Source: Prosapia bicincta
Taxonomy: Eukaryota > Arthropoda > Insecta > Hemiptera > Cercopidae
Direction of reading: 5' to 3'
Length of the DNA stretch: 64,000 nt
Assembly: GCA_036971475.1 (NCBI GenBank)
Contig: JBAIZL010000002.1
Location: 332,271,320-332,335,319, forward strand
Position numbers and translations under genes: made by a program. The first letter of the stretch is position 1. The number at the start of each line of letters is the position of its first letter. Positions 25,185-36,289 of this stretch are shown here, one piece after another. The notes under the pieces were generated by a model. It saw only the letters and a program-made list of their open reading frames with translations. It searched no databases and was not told where the DNA came from.

Positions 25185-26640
25185 CATTTGTTGATTCCAT
25201 CTTCGCGTGAGCTACTAGTAATCACTTACAACTTTTTTAAAAAATGTTTTAACTTGCCTATAGTAGCACTTACTTTTTTTGTGTTGAGGACGGCCGTTTC
25301 GGGAGATGTGTCCCTTTGTCAACTCAGACCGTAACTGATCTCAAGGTTTTCGTAGGTTAGGGTGGGGGTGGGATATTTTGGTGGTGTGGGTGTATTTTGT
25401 GTGTATTAGGAGTTATGATGTCAAAAAGTGCGTGTGAGTTGTAATGTAATTGTGTATTGAGTATGTGTGTAGGGTGTAGTTTGAAGTGCCTATATATTTC
25501 GTATTGTTCGGTTGTGTAGCGTTGGTTATTTCTGTGTTGTTTATGAAGAATTTGTAAGTTAGATGTTATGTCTGTGTAGTCGTGTTTTGTGGAGTTGAGA
25601 TGATCGGCGAAGTTTGATTGGTAGTTATTGTTTTTTAGTGCTTTTATATGTTCTTGGTAACGTGTGTGAAATGACCTCCCTGTCTGGCCTATGTAAAAAC
25701 TGGGGCATGAACTGCAAGTTAGTTTGTAAACTCCAGCGGTGTTGTAAATGTCGTTGATTTTGCTGTTGGGTTTAAATTGTTTGTTGAGAGTGTTGTGTGT
25801 GGAGTAAGCTATTTTGTAGTTGCATTTTCGTAATGTGTTGGTTAGATTGTGGGTTTTGGATGATCTGTAAGGTATTGATAAGTATTTTATGGGATTGTCA
25901 TCTTGTGTGTTTGTATTTGGGTTATTATGTTTATTTTTTAGGCGGTTGTATAATTTGTCTATCATTGTTGGGTTGTATCCGTTTGTTTGTGCTATATATT
26001 TTATGGTGTTTAACTCCTGATAGTGTTCATCTTTGTCTAATGGTGTTTTAAGGAGGCGGTATATCATGGTATTGTAAGCAGCTAGTTTGTGTTGGTGTGG
26101 GTGGTTTGAGGAACTGTGTATGGTCGTATTAGTGCTGGTGCCAGACAGGGAGGTCATTTCACACACGTTACCAAGAACATATAAAAGCACTAAAAAACAA
26201 TAACTACCAATCAAACTTCGCCGATCATCTCAACTCCACAAAACACGACTACACAGACATAACATCTAACTTACAAATTCTTCATAAACAACACAGAAAT
26301 AACCAACGCTACACAACCGAACAATACGAAATATATAGGCACTTCAAACTACACCCTACACACATACTCAATACACAATTACATTACAACTCACACGCAC
26401 TTTTTGACATCATAACTCCTAATACACACAAAATACACCCACACCACCAAAATATCCCACCCCCACCATAACCTACGAAAACCTTGAGATCAGTTACGGT
26501 CTGAGTTGACAAAGGGACACATCTCCCGAAACGGCCGTCCTCAACACAAAAAAAGTAAGTGCTACTATAGGCCGTCCTCAACACAAAAAAAGTAAGTGCT
26601 ACTATAGGCAAGTTAAAACATTTTTTTAAAAAAATTGTAA
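25185..26640 (-). mobile_element. Penelope-like element, family B, copy 1, with 465-bp inverted arms
   Basis: Target duplication CTAAATAATAT at 25174-25184 and 26641-26651. Left arm 25224-25688 is repeated inverted at 26140-26640, where it is longer by a 37-bp internal tandem duplication (26533-26569 and 26570-26606). The 451-bp spacer plus the left arm encode one open GIY-YIG endonuclease frame on the minus strand, and the right arm encodes the same C-terminus again on the plus strand. The arms look nearly identical by eye, suggesting a young or gene-converted copy. This inverted architecture is typical of PLE insertions. It lacks the reverse transcriptase. Confidence 0.85.
25357..26211 (-). 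CDS. Penelope GIY-YIG endonuclease and RT-EN linker (uninterrupted frame)
   Basis: The frame is open for about 285 codons with no ATG at its upstream edge. The first 20 or so residues are read from the inverted arm and are not native. Then come the linker (YRLLKTPLDKDEHYQELNTI, KYLSIPYRSSKTHNL, CNYKIAYSTHNTL at about 108-142) and the endonuclease: GVYKLTCSSC at 161-170, PSFYIGQTGR at 171-180, RYQEH near 185 and the conserved Glu in EQYEIY near 237. It ends LFDIITPN...NIPPPP. The CxxC before YIG and all visible catalytic residues (Tyr, Gly, Arg, Glu) are intact. No reverse transcriptase is encoded, so it cannot move by itself. Transcription from inside FoxK would be in sense. Confidence 0.85.
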   Translation of the reverse strand: MGSYCFLVLLYVLGNVCEMTSLSGTSTNTTIHSSSNHPHQHKLAAYNTMIYRLLKTPLDKDEHYQELNTIKYIAQTNGYNPTMIDKLYNRLKNKHNNPNTNTQDDNPIKYLSIPYRSSKTHNLTNTLRKCNYKIAYSTHNTLNKQFKPNSKINDIYNTAGVYKLTCSSCPSFYIGQTGRSFHTRYQEHIKALKNNNYQSNFADHLNSTKHDYTDITSNLQILHKQHRNNQRYTTEQYEIYRHFKLHPTHILNTQLHYNSHALFDIITPNTHKIHPHHQNIPPPP

Positions 26641-27549
26641 CTAAATAATATATTTTAATAACAGACTTTAAAGAAAATGTATATTTGTAGTTATTATTTT
26701 TTTTAAAGTAAAATAGACAATATTGTTGAAATGGAAACATTCTGAATCTGACTATATTTTCATTGAATACACAATTAAAATCTCTATATGTGAAAAATAA
26801 AAATAAATATATCTTACAAATATTATTATTGTTCCAACTTATGTTATAAATAAATATCTTATTGATGGCTTGAGTTAAAACTAAAATAATACAGTTATTA
26901 TGATACACTATAATAAACAAAATAATTAAATCTTGAAAATAACATCTACCCTTAAAAATGTTGATAGTTTACTAATTATTAATGATAAGGGTCTACACTG
27001 TCTACTATTAACACACAAATATGTTTTTGAAAACCGTGACATGTAAACAAAATGTGAAGAATCTATTTGACAAAGGCTTTTTGTTTTGTGTAGTTACTTG
27101 CTATATTTGATAGAATACTTAGCAAGGATTATATAATAAATAATAGTATAATTAAATAATACTTGACTAAGTGAAAACATAGGACTTACTTGCTGATGTG
27201 TTTCAAAACAATCGTTCCTTATACAAAGCAATGCCTCTACTAGCGGTGTCTTGCAAGGCAAAAAGGTTGTCGGTATGAGTTTTATGAATGTAGTGAGGGT
27301 GGGTTAAGTTGGTTATTTACTATATAATAGAACAGTGTGTTGGCTTCAAAATGTATGTAATCATATAACATGCTTTCTTTATCTGTTGCGTAGTGTTTGT
27401 AAATTTCCTATTTTTCTAAAATTGTTAGTTTTTTACTTTGTTTTAATATGTGGAGAATGTTTAAATTAGTATGTATGTCTGTGTGTGTGTGTGTCGCGTA
27501 TTTTTCAGGTGTGTTGCATAGCTGGATTTGGTTTGTGTTGTTTCTTTGG

Positions 27550-27771
27550 TTAATTAATGTATTCATCAAAGTGTCTATTCAATAATCTACTAATTTGGGC
27601 GATATAATAGCTGGGACACTCATTACATGTTAATTTGTAAATACCGAATAGATTTGATTTGTCTGTTTGTTGTTGAAAGGGTTGTATATGTTGTCTTGAA
27701 GTGTTTGTTGTTTTGTAAGATATCTGGTAATTAATTGTATTGAGTTCTTCGTCATAGTCTTTTTGTAACAT
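27550..27771 (-). pseudogene. PLE-C endonuclease fragment
   Basis: YDEELNTINYQISYKTTNTS then GIYKLTCNECPSYYIAQISR. The CxxC is intact but the usual YIGQTGR is changed to YIAQISR, with the catalytic-loop Gly replaced by Ala. It stops after NRHFDEYIN. The rest of the 3' end (27380-27500) is readable in other frames and matches the fragment at 60470-60709. Confidence 0.75.
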
Positions 27772-28158
27772 TTGTTGATTCCATCTTCGCGTGAGCTACT
27801 AGTAATCACTTACAACTTTTTTAAAAAATGTTTTAACTTGCCTATAGTAGCACTTGCTTTTTTTGTGTTGAGGACGGCCGTTTCGGGAGATGTGTCCCTT
27901 TGTCAACTCAGACCGTAACTGATCTCAAGGTTTACGTAGGTTAGGGGGGGGTGGGATATTTTGACATCATAACTCATAATACACACAAAATACACCCACA
28001 CCACCAAAATATCCCACCCCCACCCTAACCTACGTAAACCTTGAGATCAGTTACGGTCTGAGTTGACAAAGGGACACATCTCCTGAAACGGCCGTCCTCA
28101 ACACAAAAAAAGCAAGTGCTACTATAGGCAAGTTAAAACATTTTTTAAAAAAGTTGTA
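27769..28158. mobile_element. PLE family B foldback inserted in the PLE-C coding region
   Basis: The 390-bp unit consists of the family B end (CTTACAACTTTTTTAAAAAA ... GACGGCCGTTTCGGGAGATG) and its inverted copy, with about 45 bases between. It is flanked by AGTCTTTTTGTAA at 27756-27768 and 28159-28171, a 13-base identical repeat. Removing the unit and one repeat restores the continuity of the PLE-C reading frame (PILQKD joined to YDEEL). It contains no coding sequence. Confidence 0.85.
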
Positions 28159-28239
28159 AGTCTTTTTGTAATATAGGTACACTGATTAAGCGGTGTAACA
28201 TATGATTAAATGCAGCGTGTTTGTGTTGTGTCAGGTGAT

Positions 28240-28990
28240 TAGATGTGTTATGTATGACAGTATTGGTGGTTGTTGGTTTTTTTGTATATTTTGAAAATGT
28301 GTTTGGTGATGGTAAGGTCTAGAAAGTTTATTTTATTGTTTTCTTCTAATTCGAGGGTAAATGTGTATGGTGTTAATGTAATTGTGTAGTTGTTTGATTT
28401 GCCATTTCTTGCCATTGTATAATAGTAAAATGTCGTCTACATATCTTTGGTAATAAATTATTTTTTGTGTACGTTTGTTGTTCTGTAGAATGTATTGTTG
28501 TTCAATGTGATGTAGCAATATTTCTGCTAAATACCTGAGATGGGGAAACCCATAGGGGCAGGTCATCTTTTTGTTTGTAGAATTTGTGTTGATATGTGAA
28601 GTAGTTTTGTGATGTGATGAGTATGATTTCGTGAGTAAGTGTATGTAGAGTTTTATTTGCTGTGTGCATGTTTTTAGTATTTGGAGTGTTTGTTCAATGG
28701 GTACATTAGTGTAGAGGTTTTTATGTCAAATGATGCTACGATGGAGTTGTGTGGTATGTGGGTGTCTTTAATTTTGTGAATAAGGTCTATGTTATTGTGT
28801 GATTGTTAAAGTTTATGTTGTCTCTGATAAGTTTCTCTATGTATTTGGCTAGCTAATGTGGTGCCTGTGTGTGATTGATTAGTGGACTGATGGGTGTGTT
28901 TTCTTTGTGGATTTTAGGTATCGTTTAGTATGGGAGCTTGGGTTTTATTTGTTTGTAATATTTCTTTTGTTCTGCTTTCATGATTTCGGT
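28240..28990 (-). pseudogene. PLE-C reverse transcriptase, broken
   Basis: Contains RT blocks in order: PKIHKENTPISPLI, LYTNVPIEQTLQIL, PYGFPHLRYLAEILLHHIEQ, YQRYVDDILLLY, NKINFLDLTI. The middle part (about 28333-28680) stays in one frame, with frame changes either side. The order and the IPKIHK motif are specific to Penelope-like RTs, which are related to telomerase RT. Confidence 0.8.
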
Positions 28991-28992
28991 GC

Positions 28993-29070
28993 ATTTATTT
29001 AAATAATAATGATATTTATTTAAATAATAATAACAATAATATTTATTTTAAATAATAATATATATAATTT
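28993..29070. repeat. Low-complexity ATTTATTTAAATAATAAT repeat
   Basis: About three imperfect copies of TTTATTTAAATAATAAT adjoin the 5' edge of the PLE-C remnant. They may be part of the junction. Confidence 0.6.
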
Positions 29071-29264
29071 TATTATGTGTCATTTACACATTATATGAAT
29101 TTAACCAATGTCAACCAATTAATTTGTTATTGCAAATGGACTTAACCGTAGGGTTATGTTAACGTTATTTCATTTGTAAATTTCACTTGCTGTTCACAAG
29201 ATAATGACAGCTGGTACACACTCTCAGAACATTATGAAATTGTTTTTGTTTGTTCTTTGCCCAG

Positions 29265-29470
29265 GCATCCCGCTTCAAAAGTAGCTGATAGCCTGATGTC
29301 CAGCGTGAAAGATTTTTGCCAGCACCCAGTGCTTCCTGTTAATTAGAATGACTATGACGTCACTTAGGCCCTCAAGAAGTCCATCACTGGTATGGAATAA
29401 ATGCAGTAGAATAAAATGTGCTTTATGCTTTCGTCCCCGCCTCCACAAAACATGCACATTGGACAATTCG
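29265..29470 (-). pseudogene. Non-LTR retrotransposon (Jockey-like) ORF2 C-terminus
   Basis: The minus strand reads NCPMCMFCGGGDESIKHILF then YC, the CxxC...H...C knuckle at the end of Jockey-clade ORF2 proteins (CxLCgxxxEtxeHlLxxC). It is followed by a degenerate tail with GHQAISYF, whose DNA (AGTAGCTGATAGCCTGATGT) recurs near 13640 and, diverged, near 46735. Only the last about 70 codons are present. Confidence 0.65.
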
Positions 29471-29862
29471 AAAAATTATAAATAAGTATCTCTTCATCAC
29501 TAGATGACTAGATTGTAAATAAACCCCAATTGGACATGAAACTTCCCTGAATTTGTCTTCAATCAATGGTTAAGGCTGATATTGAAAAATGTGATGACCC
29601 ATCCTCTCCAAGATTCAGTCCAATATTTTTCGAACCATATTTTTTTTCCAAGCTTTTACAATACATGAGTGGATACATGGCTTTAGCATGTAGTGGATAC
29701 TAGACAGAATAGCAGAAAGCACTGCATGCCATCAGTTGCTACCAAATATATAAAGTTCCAATTATGAAATCTAATCATCATTGATTACACAAAAATTTGA
29801 GCAACCACTCAATAACTAACATGACTACAGATTTGTATGTGAACAAAGTTGAATCGTATATA

Positions 29863-31638
29863 CTGTGTGGGTCCAAGCTCCGTGTGGTTGCGGGGTGAGG
29901 TGCGGGGGAAGAGGAGCTACGGCCTTGTAACTGTTATGTGTGTGTATTCCTTTTCAAATAACATTCGACCAGTTAATTAAGCTAGTGGAGGTGTATGTGT
30001 TAATAGAATTGTGCGTGTTTCTTCTATCGTCTAGCCTAGTGTTTTTGTTTAGTGTTGATAATTATACAACACTAATTTTAATTTTTTAATTGAGTGTTGA
30101 TTATAGTTAGTCATGTTTCAAAGTTCGTCAAGTGGAAATAGCCGTAAAAGAAGTTTTGTTGTACATAGTGAAGCTCGAACATTAATTAGTAAAATAATTG
30201 AAAAATGTGACGAAGAAGCAAAAGCTGATTCGTTGCGTTTCCCATTAAAGGAGGCCCCCAAAAAAGCAGCAGATTATTGTGGAAAGACAGATAATTTTAT
30301 TCTGAAAGTCCGTAAAGAGGCTAGGCACTTGAAAGAACAAGGTTCAAGCAGTAAGCTCTCCTCGCCTTGTAAAAAAAGAAAAACCAGCTTCAATGACACA
30401 AAAGTTTCTGTTGATGACTTCGATAAGTGTGTTAATAGAAATATAATTCAAGACTTTTATAAAAGTGAAAAGGTTGTACTGACAGCAAGAAAACTGCTAC
30501 CTATAGTGAAAAAAAGAATTCACTTTCCATGGGGAAAGAAATCTTTGATAAGAATTATAAGGGGAATGGAGAAAGTGTAGTAGTAGGAGAGAAATTCTTG
30601 AAGAAAAATCAGAAATTCGGGAATGGCGACACAGATATTTTAGTGCAAATAAAAGCCTTACGTCAATCTGGAAGGGATATTTTTTACGTGGATGAGACAT
30701 GGGTAGACAGTAATATAACTGTTAAAAAATGTTGGGAGTCAGATGATGTTTTCGGTGTATCAGAAAACTATAGAGCAGGTTGCCGCCTTATACTTCTACA
30801 TACTGGTGGCAAAAATGGATTTGTGAAAGGAACCAAGCTTCTTTATAAGGCACGAACCACTTCCGGTGACTATAACGTTCAAATGAGCCAAAATAATTTT
30901 GAGAAGTGGCTCAAAGAGATGCTTATGCCAAACATTCCACCAGCCTCTGTAATTATAATGGACACTTCACCATATCATTCTGCTCTAGCAGAAAAGTTTC
31001 CAACCAAATATTCAGTAAAAATGGAAATGATAAATTTTTTGAGGAAACCTGGTATTACCTGTAACGAAAAAAGAAGAGCTCATTCCTTTAATTAACATTC
31101 ACCGACCGAAAGAAAAAGTTTTAAAAATAGACCAGTTTCTCTGTAGTTTAGGCCATACTGTCGTTAGAACTCCAACTTACATGTGTGACCTAAACCCTAC
31201 CGAACTAGCTTGGGCTAAAATAAAGAACTTTGTGAGAGAACACAACCCTGACGGCAACTTAAGTTTAAAAAGGTTACAGGAATTAACCAAACTGGGAATA
31301 GAAGAAGTGACAGAAAATGACTAGATCGGCTACTGCAAAGTCCAAGACCTTGAAAAATATTACTGGGAAACTTATGGCATAGTATCAGATGTAATAGACA
31401 AACTAATAATTAATATTAATGCTCAAGACGATAGCAGTACAGACGATAATACCAGTAACAGCGATTCCAGCATCAGTGACGCAGATAGCACACTTGCTAG
31501 GCCACTGTAATACGTAAGTACATGTTATCAGTATTTGAATAGATGTTTTTTTTGTGGCTAATAGCTTTACCCTCACTTAGCCTGTGTTTACGCATTCCTT
31601 GAATTCCTAGCAAACACACGGAGGTTGGATCCGCACAG
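29863..31638 (+). mobile_element. Full-length IS630/Tc1-superfamily DDE transposon with 24-bp TIRs
   Basis: Terminal inverted repeats CTGTGTGGGTCCAAGCTCCG-TGTG (29863-29886) and the reverse complement of 31615-31638 match at 21 of 24 positions and are each bordered by TA (29861-29862; 31639-31640), the target duplication of this superfamily. The 1776-bp unit encodes one transposase in three overlapping frames. It is the most complete DNA transposon in the window. It inserted into FoxK intron 1 in the orientation opposite to the gene. Confidence 0.88.
30113..31510 (+). pseudogene. DDE transposase of the 29863-31638 element (two frameshifts, one stop)
   Basis: Starting at ATG 30113 the first frame gives 155 codons (MFQSSSSGNSRKRSF, VRKEARHLKEQ, a basic patch SPCKKRKTS). 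The frame then shifts (between about 30540 and 30650) to one containing GRDIFYVDETWVDSNIT (first catalytic Asp) and VIIMDTSPYHSALAEKF (second Asp; MDNAPYH is usual). It shifts back near 31075 to RPKEKVLKIDQFL, TPTYMCDLNPTELAWAKIK (catalytic Glu) and an acidic Ser/Asp tail ending at TAA 31508-31510. A TAG at about 31322 replaces a likely Trp. All three DDE residues survive. Similar proteins are common in insects as DDE-superfamily endonucleases. The exact family name is uncertain. Confidence 0.82.
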
Positions 31639-33199
31639 TACTATGTATAGATTATAAAAATAATTTGGCATGGAGTCAATGTTAGACAAGGGTTCAGACA
31701 TGACCTTGAAGATGTAGTGACATAATAGCTTCTACAGATCACGATTTTAATCTAAAGTAAATCAGGATGACCAGGTAGTAAACCTGGATTGTGAGGATTA
31801 GAAGGCAAGCTGTATCTCATTCAAAAGCAAAAGGAAGGGCCCTCTGATGTCATGTTTGTTATAAAAGAGAAGACAATTTACTTTCTTAAAATGTTTAGTG
31901 AAAATATCATACCTAAATGGTAACAAATGTTTAGAGACTACAGAAAACATCTCTATTAATTACAATAGTATTAAAAAAAAACATTTAATGAAACTAAAAT
32001 CTATGGAAAAGGTACTTTTTTATGCCAGACAATTTCTCTTCCACATGTTTAAACATAAAAGAAATATATTTCTCCAAAAACATTCCATTCTTAAAAAATT
32101 ATTTTACAGTAACACAGAAATTAGTTTTCATTTATTGTCAAGGATACTGATAATAATAAAAAAGTAAAAGGAGTATTTTCACTCCAGGCAATTGTTCATA
32201 TTTAGGAAAGTTTTTTCAGTTGGCAAAAAGGTGAAAATGCATTTCATAATGGCACAAACATGCACAAAGGCATAAATAATCTTGATATTTTAAGGCTTTC
32301 ATTAGAATTCCCACTGTCTATTTTTCAATAAAGTTTAATAGTATAACATTAAATAAGTTTTGTTTCTTATCATTTGTCAATTATCAGTTACATTCTTGCC
32401 TGTAGTGTTAGCAAGGGTAAGGACATGGCCTTGAATGGAGTACATGACAACTAAAGTGATTAGGCCTAATGTGTTTGGATTTAAACAACAAAACAGATGT
32501 TTAGAGAATTAACAATTTTTCAGCTTTGATATTTAGGTCTGAGGTAAATAAGATTTACAACAAAACAATAGACTTGGAAGGAATTATATTTTTAAATTTT
32601 ATTTTTATGTAGAGATTGTATATAATAGAGATCAAAGTAAAACTGTTATCAAAATTACATTAAAAAATAATTAACTCATTTTAAAAGCACTTAGTGGACA
32701 GTTAGTATTTACTTTTTTATTCATATATTTACAACTATTAAGTTAGAAAATTTATTTAAAATATAAACAACTTCCTAACCTTTTATTAAATGTTGAAAAA
32801 AAAAATTTATGTCAAAAAAACAGTGAATAAATAAATATTGACAGCATCTCTTTGACTATTCACTAAATTACTCTGTTATGGAAATATTTGACTTTATTGT
32901 TCCATTTTTTTCATGTGCTCTGCAAAATCTTGTAAGGAGCTTGAAATACGTTTTCCTGAATGCACCATTGCATTTTAAGTACTGGCAACAGTTGAGAAGT
33001 GGATTGTAAGACCTCAACTATTAAACAGTTTGTAAAGCTGAAATTTGCCATTTACTATTTGAAGACTGATATGGGAGGTCCCTATCTGCAATGAAAATTG
33101 CAGAGATCGCCTTTGGTGTATATCCCAATTTTAATCGATAAACAAATATAGCTTTTGTTTGTTTATTATTTTTTAATAAATTGTTAAGATAGTTATTTT

Positions 33200-33333
33200 G
33201 TCTTGAATTTTGTAGTCCATTACATTCAGTAAACCCTAATTAATCACTTAAACAATAGTTTATGACTATCCGAACTTTTCGGATAACTTTCTGAAAAGTT
33301 CGGATAGTCATAAACTATTGTTTAAGTGATTAA
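33200..33333 (-). mobile_element. PLE family A foldback with its own 11-bp target duplication
   Basis: The 134-bp unit carries the family A tail (TTGAATTTTGTAGTCCATTA) and then a perfect 40-base palindrome arm pair: TTAATCACTTAAACAATAGT... (33240-33279) and its exact complement (33293-33332). It is bordered by ATAGTTATTTT (33189-33199 and 33334-33344). It has no coding sequence. FoxK intron 1. Confidence 0.85.
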
Positions 33334-35551
33334 ATAGTTATTTTTTTATAATTTCCACAGAATGAAAGGAAAAGAGTTCTTCTACGGTAGTGGTTCTAAA
33401 CCTTTTCAATACATTAAAAGGGGAGTTAAGCTTCAAAAGGGTTTGAGGAAATTTATTCTTAGATAGGTTATTTTTGGTAGAAATCTTAGGCTATTAAACT
33501 AACTACTCATATATATTAATCTTCAACCAGACTTCTATATCATTAGTAGAGATTTTGTTTTAAAATAGTTAATCTAGTGTTTTCATTGTTGCTATTAATG
33601 TAGTAAATAATTATTATTTAGAGAGGTACATTATATTATCATGTTTACCAGTGATATCTGGTAATTTAAGCATAGTATATAAATTATTATTTATGTTTTT
33701 ATATTGTTTACTTGCGGAAATTGATGTACTAATAATAAATTTTACTTTGGTTTGCTTTTATATGTTATTATCAATAAACAGTATTAAAAGAGTTTTGTTT
33801 TTTTAAGATAATTAATATAGGATTTTAAATTAATGTTACTAATTTAACATTGGGGTCTTTCCTAGAAAGACATATTATTTTTACTTGTGTTGATTTTGAA
33901 GTTGGTTTATTGATTATAAATTGAAATCTAGTTAAAATTGTCTACATTTTATTCATCTCGACAGGCAGTACGAGCTCGACTTACTTTTACAGGCACTGTA
34001 CAAATATTTTACCAACCATAAAATAAAGATGTTTGGCCAGTGTGATATGATGTGATTTTTATATCTTTGAACTATGAATTTTGATAGTCGTTGTTGACAT
34101 GTAAAAGTTGACAAGCCCTATGAGGTTTATAACAATATTGTTACATGACTAAATTACATTTGAAGAATGTGTTTCCTTATTCATGACTTTATCAAGTTTT
34201 ATAACAAAATATCATTAAAGACATCACTTTATCATCAGGCTTTCAACCCTAAATACTTTATTGTGTAAGCTTTCAGATATTAGCAAAACTATGTAAAAAG
34301 TAATTTTTTGAACCATCATTTTAAATAAAAGAAATCTGTGATGAAATGGTTTCAACACAATATACTCAACCTTAATAAAGCTTATAGCTTTCTTATCAAA
34401 TAATCAATACATTTTTAACTAATGCAATTTGTATGATCCATTAATATTGTACAATTTTCAATCTGAGCTGATATAAAAAAATTCAAAGCAGGAACTTAAA
34501 ACAAAAAAACAGAAAACAGTAAGGTATACTTGACAAAGACTAAGCCACCTCTGATATTTTCTGTTTTTGAAAATCAAACAAACAATAGCTCATTTAAAAA
34601 AGAACTCCTCTATCAAATAATTCTCGATTACAGGACTGTTTTATGCTACATTATTGCAGTAACAGATTGCTTTAATTAACGAATTTGACTCATTCTTACA
34701 ACATATGTAGCCATATATATATAGATGCTTGTGATTTAGCTTATTATGGTAAACTTAATTTTGTTTTCTTTTACTAACCAAACCGGTTTATTCTAATTTT
34801 AAGGAAGTAATTACTTTTATTAGTATAAAAACTTTAAAAGTTACAGTGTATTACAAAATTTATGTAGGGCCTGCTAGTTGACACTGTAACTGAAATAAGG
34901 TGGAGCATTTTGCGGTGATTCAAGATTTTTATTTAAGTCTAATCTTTTTTTCCTACTACACTAATTAAGTATTTTGTAGAACAACAATAAAGGGGTTTTT
35001 ACAGTGTATATTGCAATCAATTTTAAAAAGTCTGCTCTTGTCACAAAAAAAAAATTTGGAAACTGTTTGTGATGATTTTGAGATATAATGTAAATCAAAC
35101 AGAACTGGATTTGATCAGTGATTTATATTTTAATTATATAATTAACAGAAACTAAAACTGTGAAACAAGATTTGATTTTTGCTTAAAAAAATACTACAGG
35201 TTTTAATAATTATCATTTCTGACACATATTCGAGAGACAATTGGAGCTTTTAAACAAAAGACTCAATGAGATTGATAAAATTATAATGAAGAAGAAAGTC
35301 TGAAAAAAATAAAGTTGGCAGACATTTTAAACAAAAGTTTTTATTTTAAGACTAGGTTATTCAAAGTTGTATGTGAATTAAAGTAATTAAGGAAAACCAT
35401 GCTCAATTTAAAGAGTAAATTATACACTATAAATGACCAGAGTTAATGCATTTCAATACTGTTAAGCATTAAAACAAATTAAAAATGAATTTAAAGTGTC
35501 AAATTATATTTTTAGAAAACTATGTACCAAAAAAAATCTATGTTGTAATGT

Positions 35552-35555
<4 letters not shown>

Positions 35556-35617
<62 letters not shown>
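35556..35617. repeat. (TA)n microsatellite
   Basis: About 30 uninterrupted TA units. It directly precedes a diverged PLE family B end (TATAGTAGCACTTACTTTTTTC, 35638-35700), a common association of microsatellite and retroelement end. Confidence 0.95.
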
Positions 35618-35620
<3 letters not shown>

Positions 35621-36289
35621 AGATTCAAACTCTTGCTTATAGTAGCACTTACTTTTTTCTAACCGAGGAAGAACAGGAGGTGATGTGTTCCTTTATCTCT
35701 GACCTTTTGTTTATTTTAGGCTAAGATAAAGGTTGTAGTAGAGCAAAAATTAGGTTTCCAAAAATGAAAAGTTGTAGTAGTGCAAAAGACGAGTTAGCAG
35801 AGCTATAGCTCACAGAAATATTTTGGTAAAGTGTATGGGATTTGATGTTTTGCCTTCTCATAATACTTATTTCAACTATAATTGCAAGGACTGTTTTTAT
35901 AGCTCCACATGCTCGATAAGGGAAACAAATTAGTTGTCAAAAGGTTCCACTAAAAAAAATAAATTTTTGATGATATTCAACTCAACCAGCTTATTATTTA
36001 TTCAAGATCCTTTTTGTTTTTGATTAGACTGAACTTGTAGTCATAAGCAAGGTGCTAGCTGACTCGTCCTCCCCTTCCCTTGAGGAGCAAACGTTTATTT
36101 TTCAATATCAGTGCAGCCAGAACATTGGACATCCTAACGCTGTTGTAGAGTTTTGTTCTGTTTAATCGTGTAGTATTTAGGAATCAAAGCACGTAAATTT
36201 TGCTAATTGTATCATGTTGTACGTGTATTACCCTTTCCAATGCATAAAATAACTAATATTATTTTAGTCAACTGAAGAAACAAAAATTG

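Larger units (their letters stand above)
27190..28990 (-). mobile_element. Penelope-like element, family C, copy 1 (RT plus endonuclease remnant)
   Basis: The minus strand from about 28990 reads KCTEIMKAEQKKYYKQIK, IPKIHKENTPISPLI, LAKYIEKLIRDNI, LYTNVPIEQTLQILKTCTQQ, YQRYVDDILLLYNGK (the RT catalytic YVDD) and INFLDLTITKHI. It is followed, after a 390-bp insertion, by the endonuclease linker and the end sequence TTTGAAACACATCAGCAAGT near 27190-27215. At least four frameshifts and several stops make it inactive. It is the only copy here where RT and endonuclease are still in order. Confidence 0.8.

Noticed and set aside
26514..26545. Complete hammerhead ribozyme in family B
   Set aside because: Stem, GAAAC and GTC are there and GTTGA/TCAAC could form stem I, but the seven-base CUGANGA box is replaced by CAAA, so it is not called as a ribozyme feature.
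26384..26920. Minus-strand open stretch of 178 codons
   Set aside because: It is the antisense of the right arm of the family B Penelope element run on into AT-rich intron, with no domain.
35485..35724. Open stretch with poly Ile-Tyr
   Set aside because: It is a translation of the TA microsatellite.
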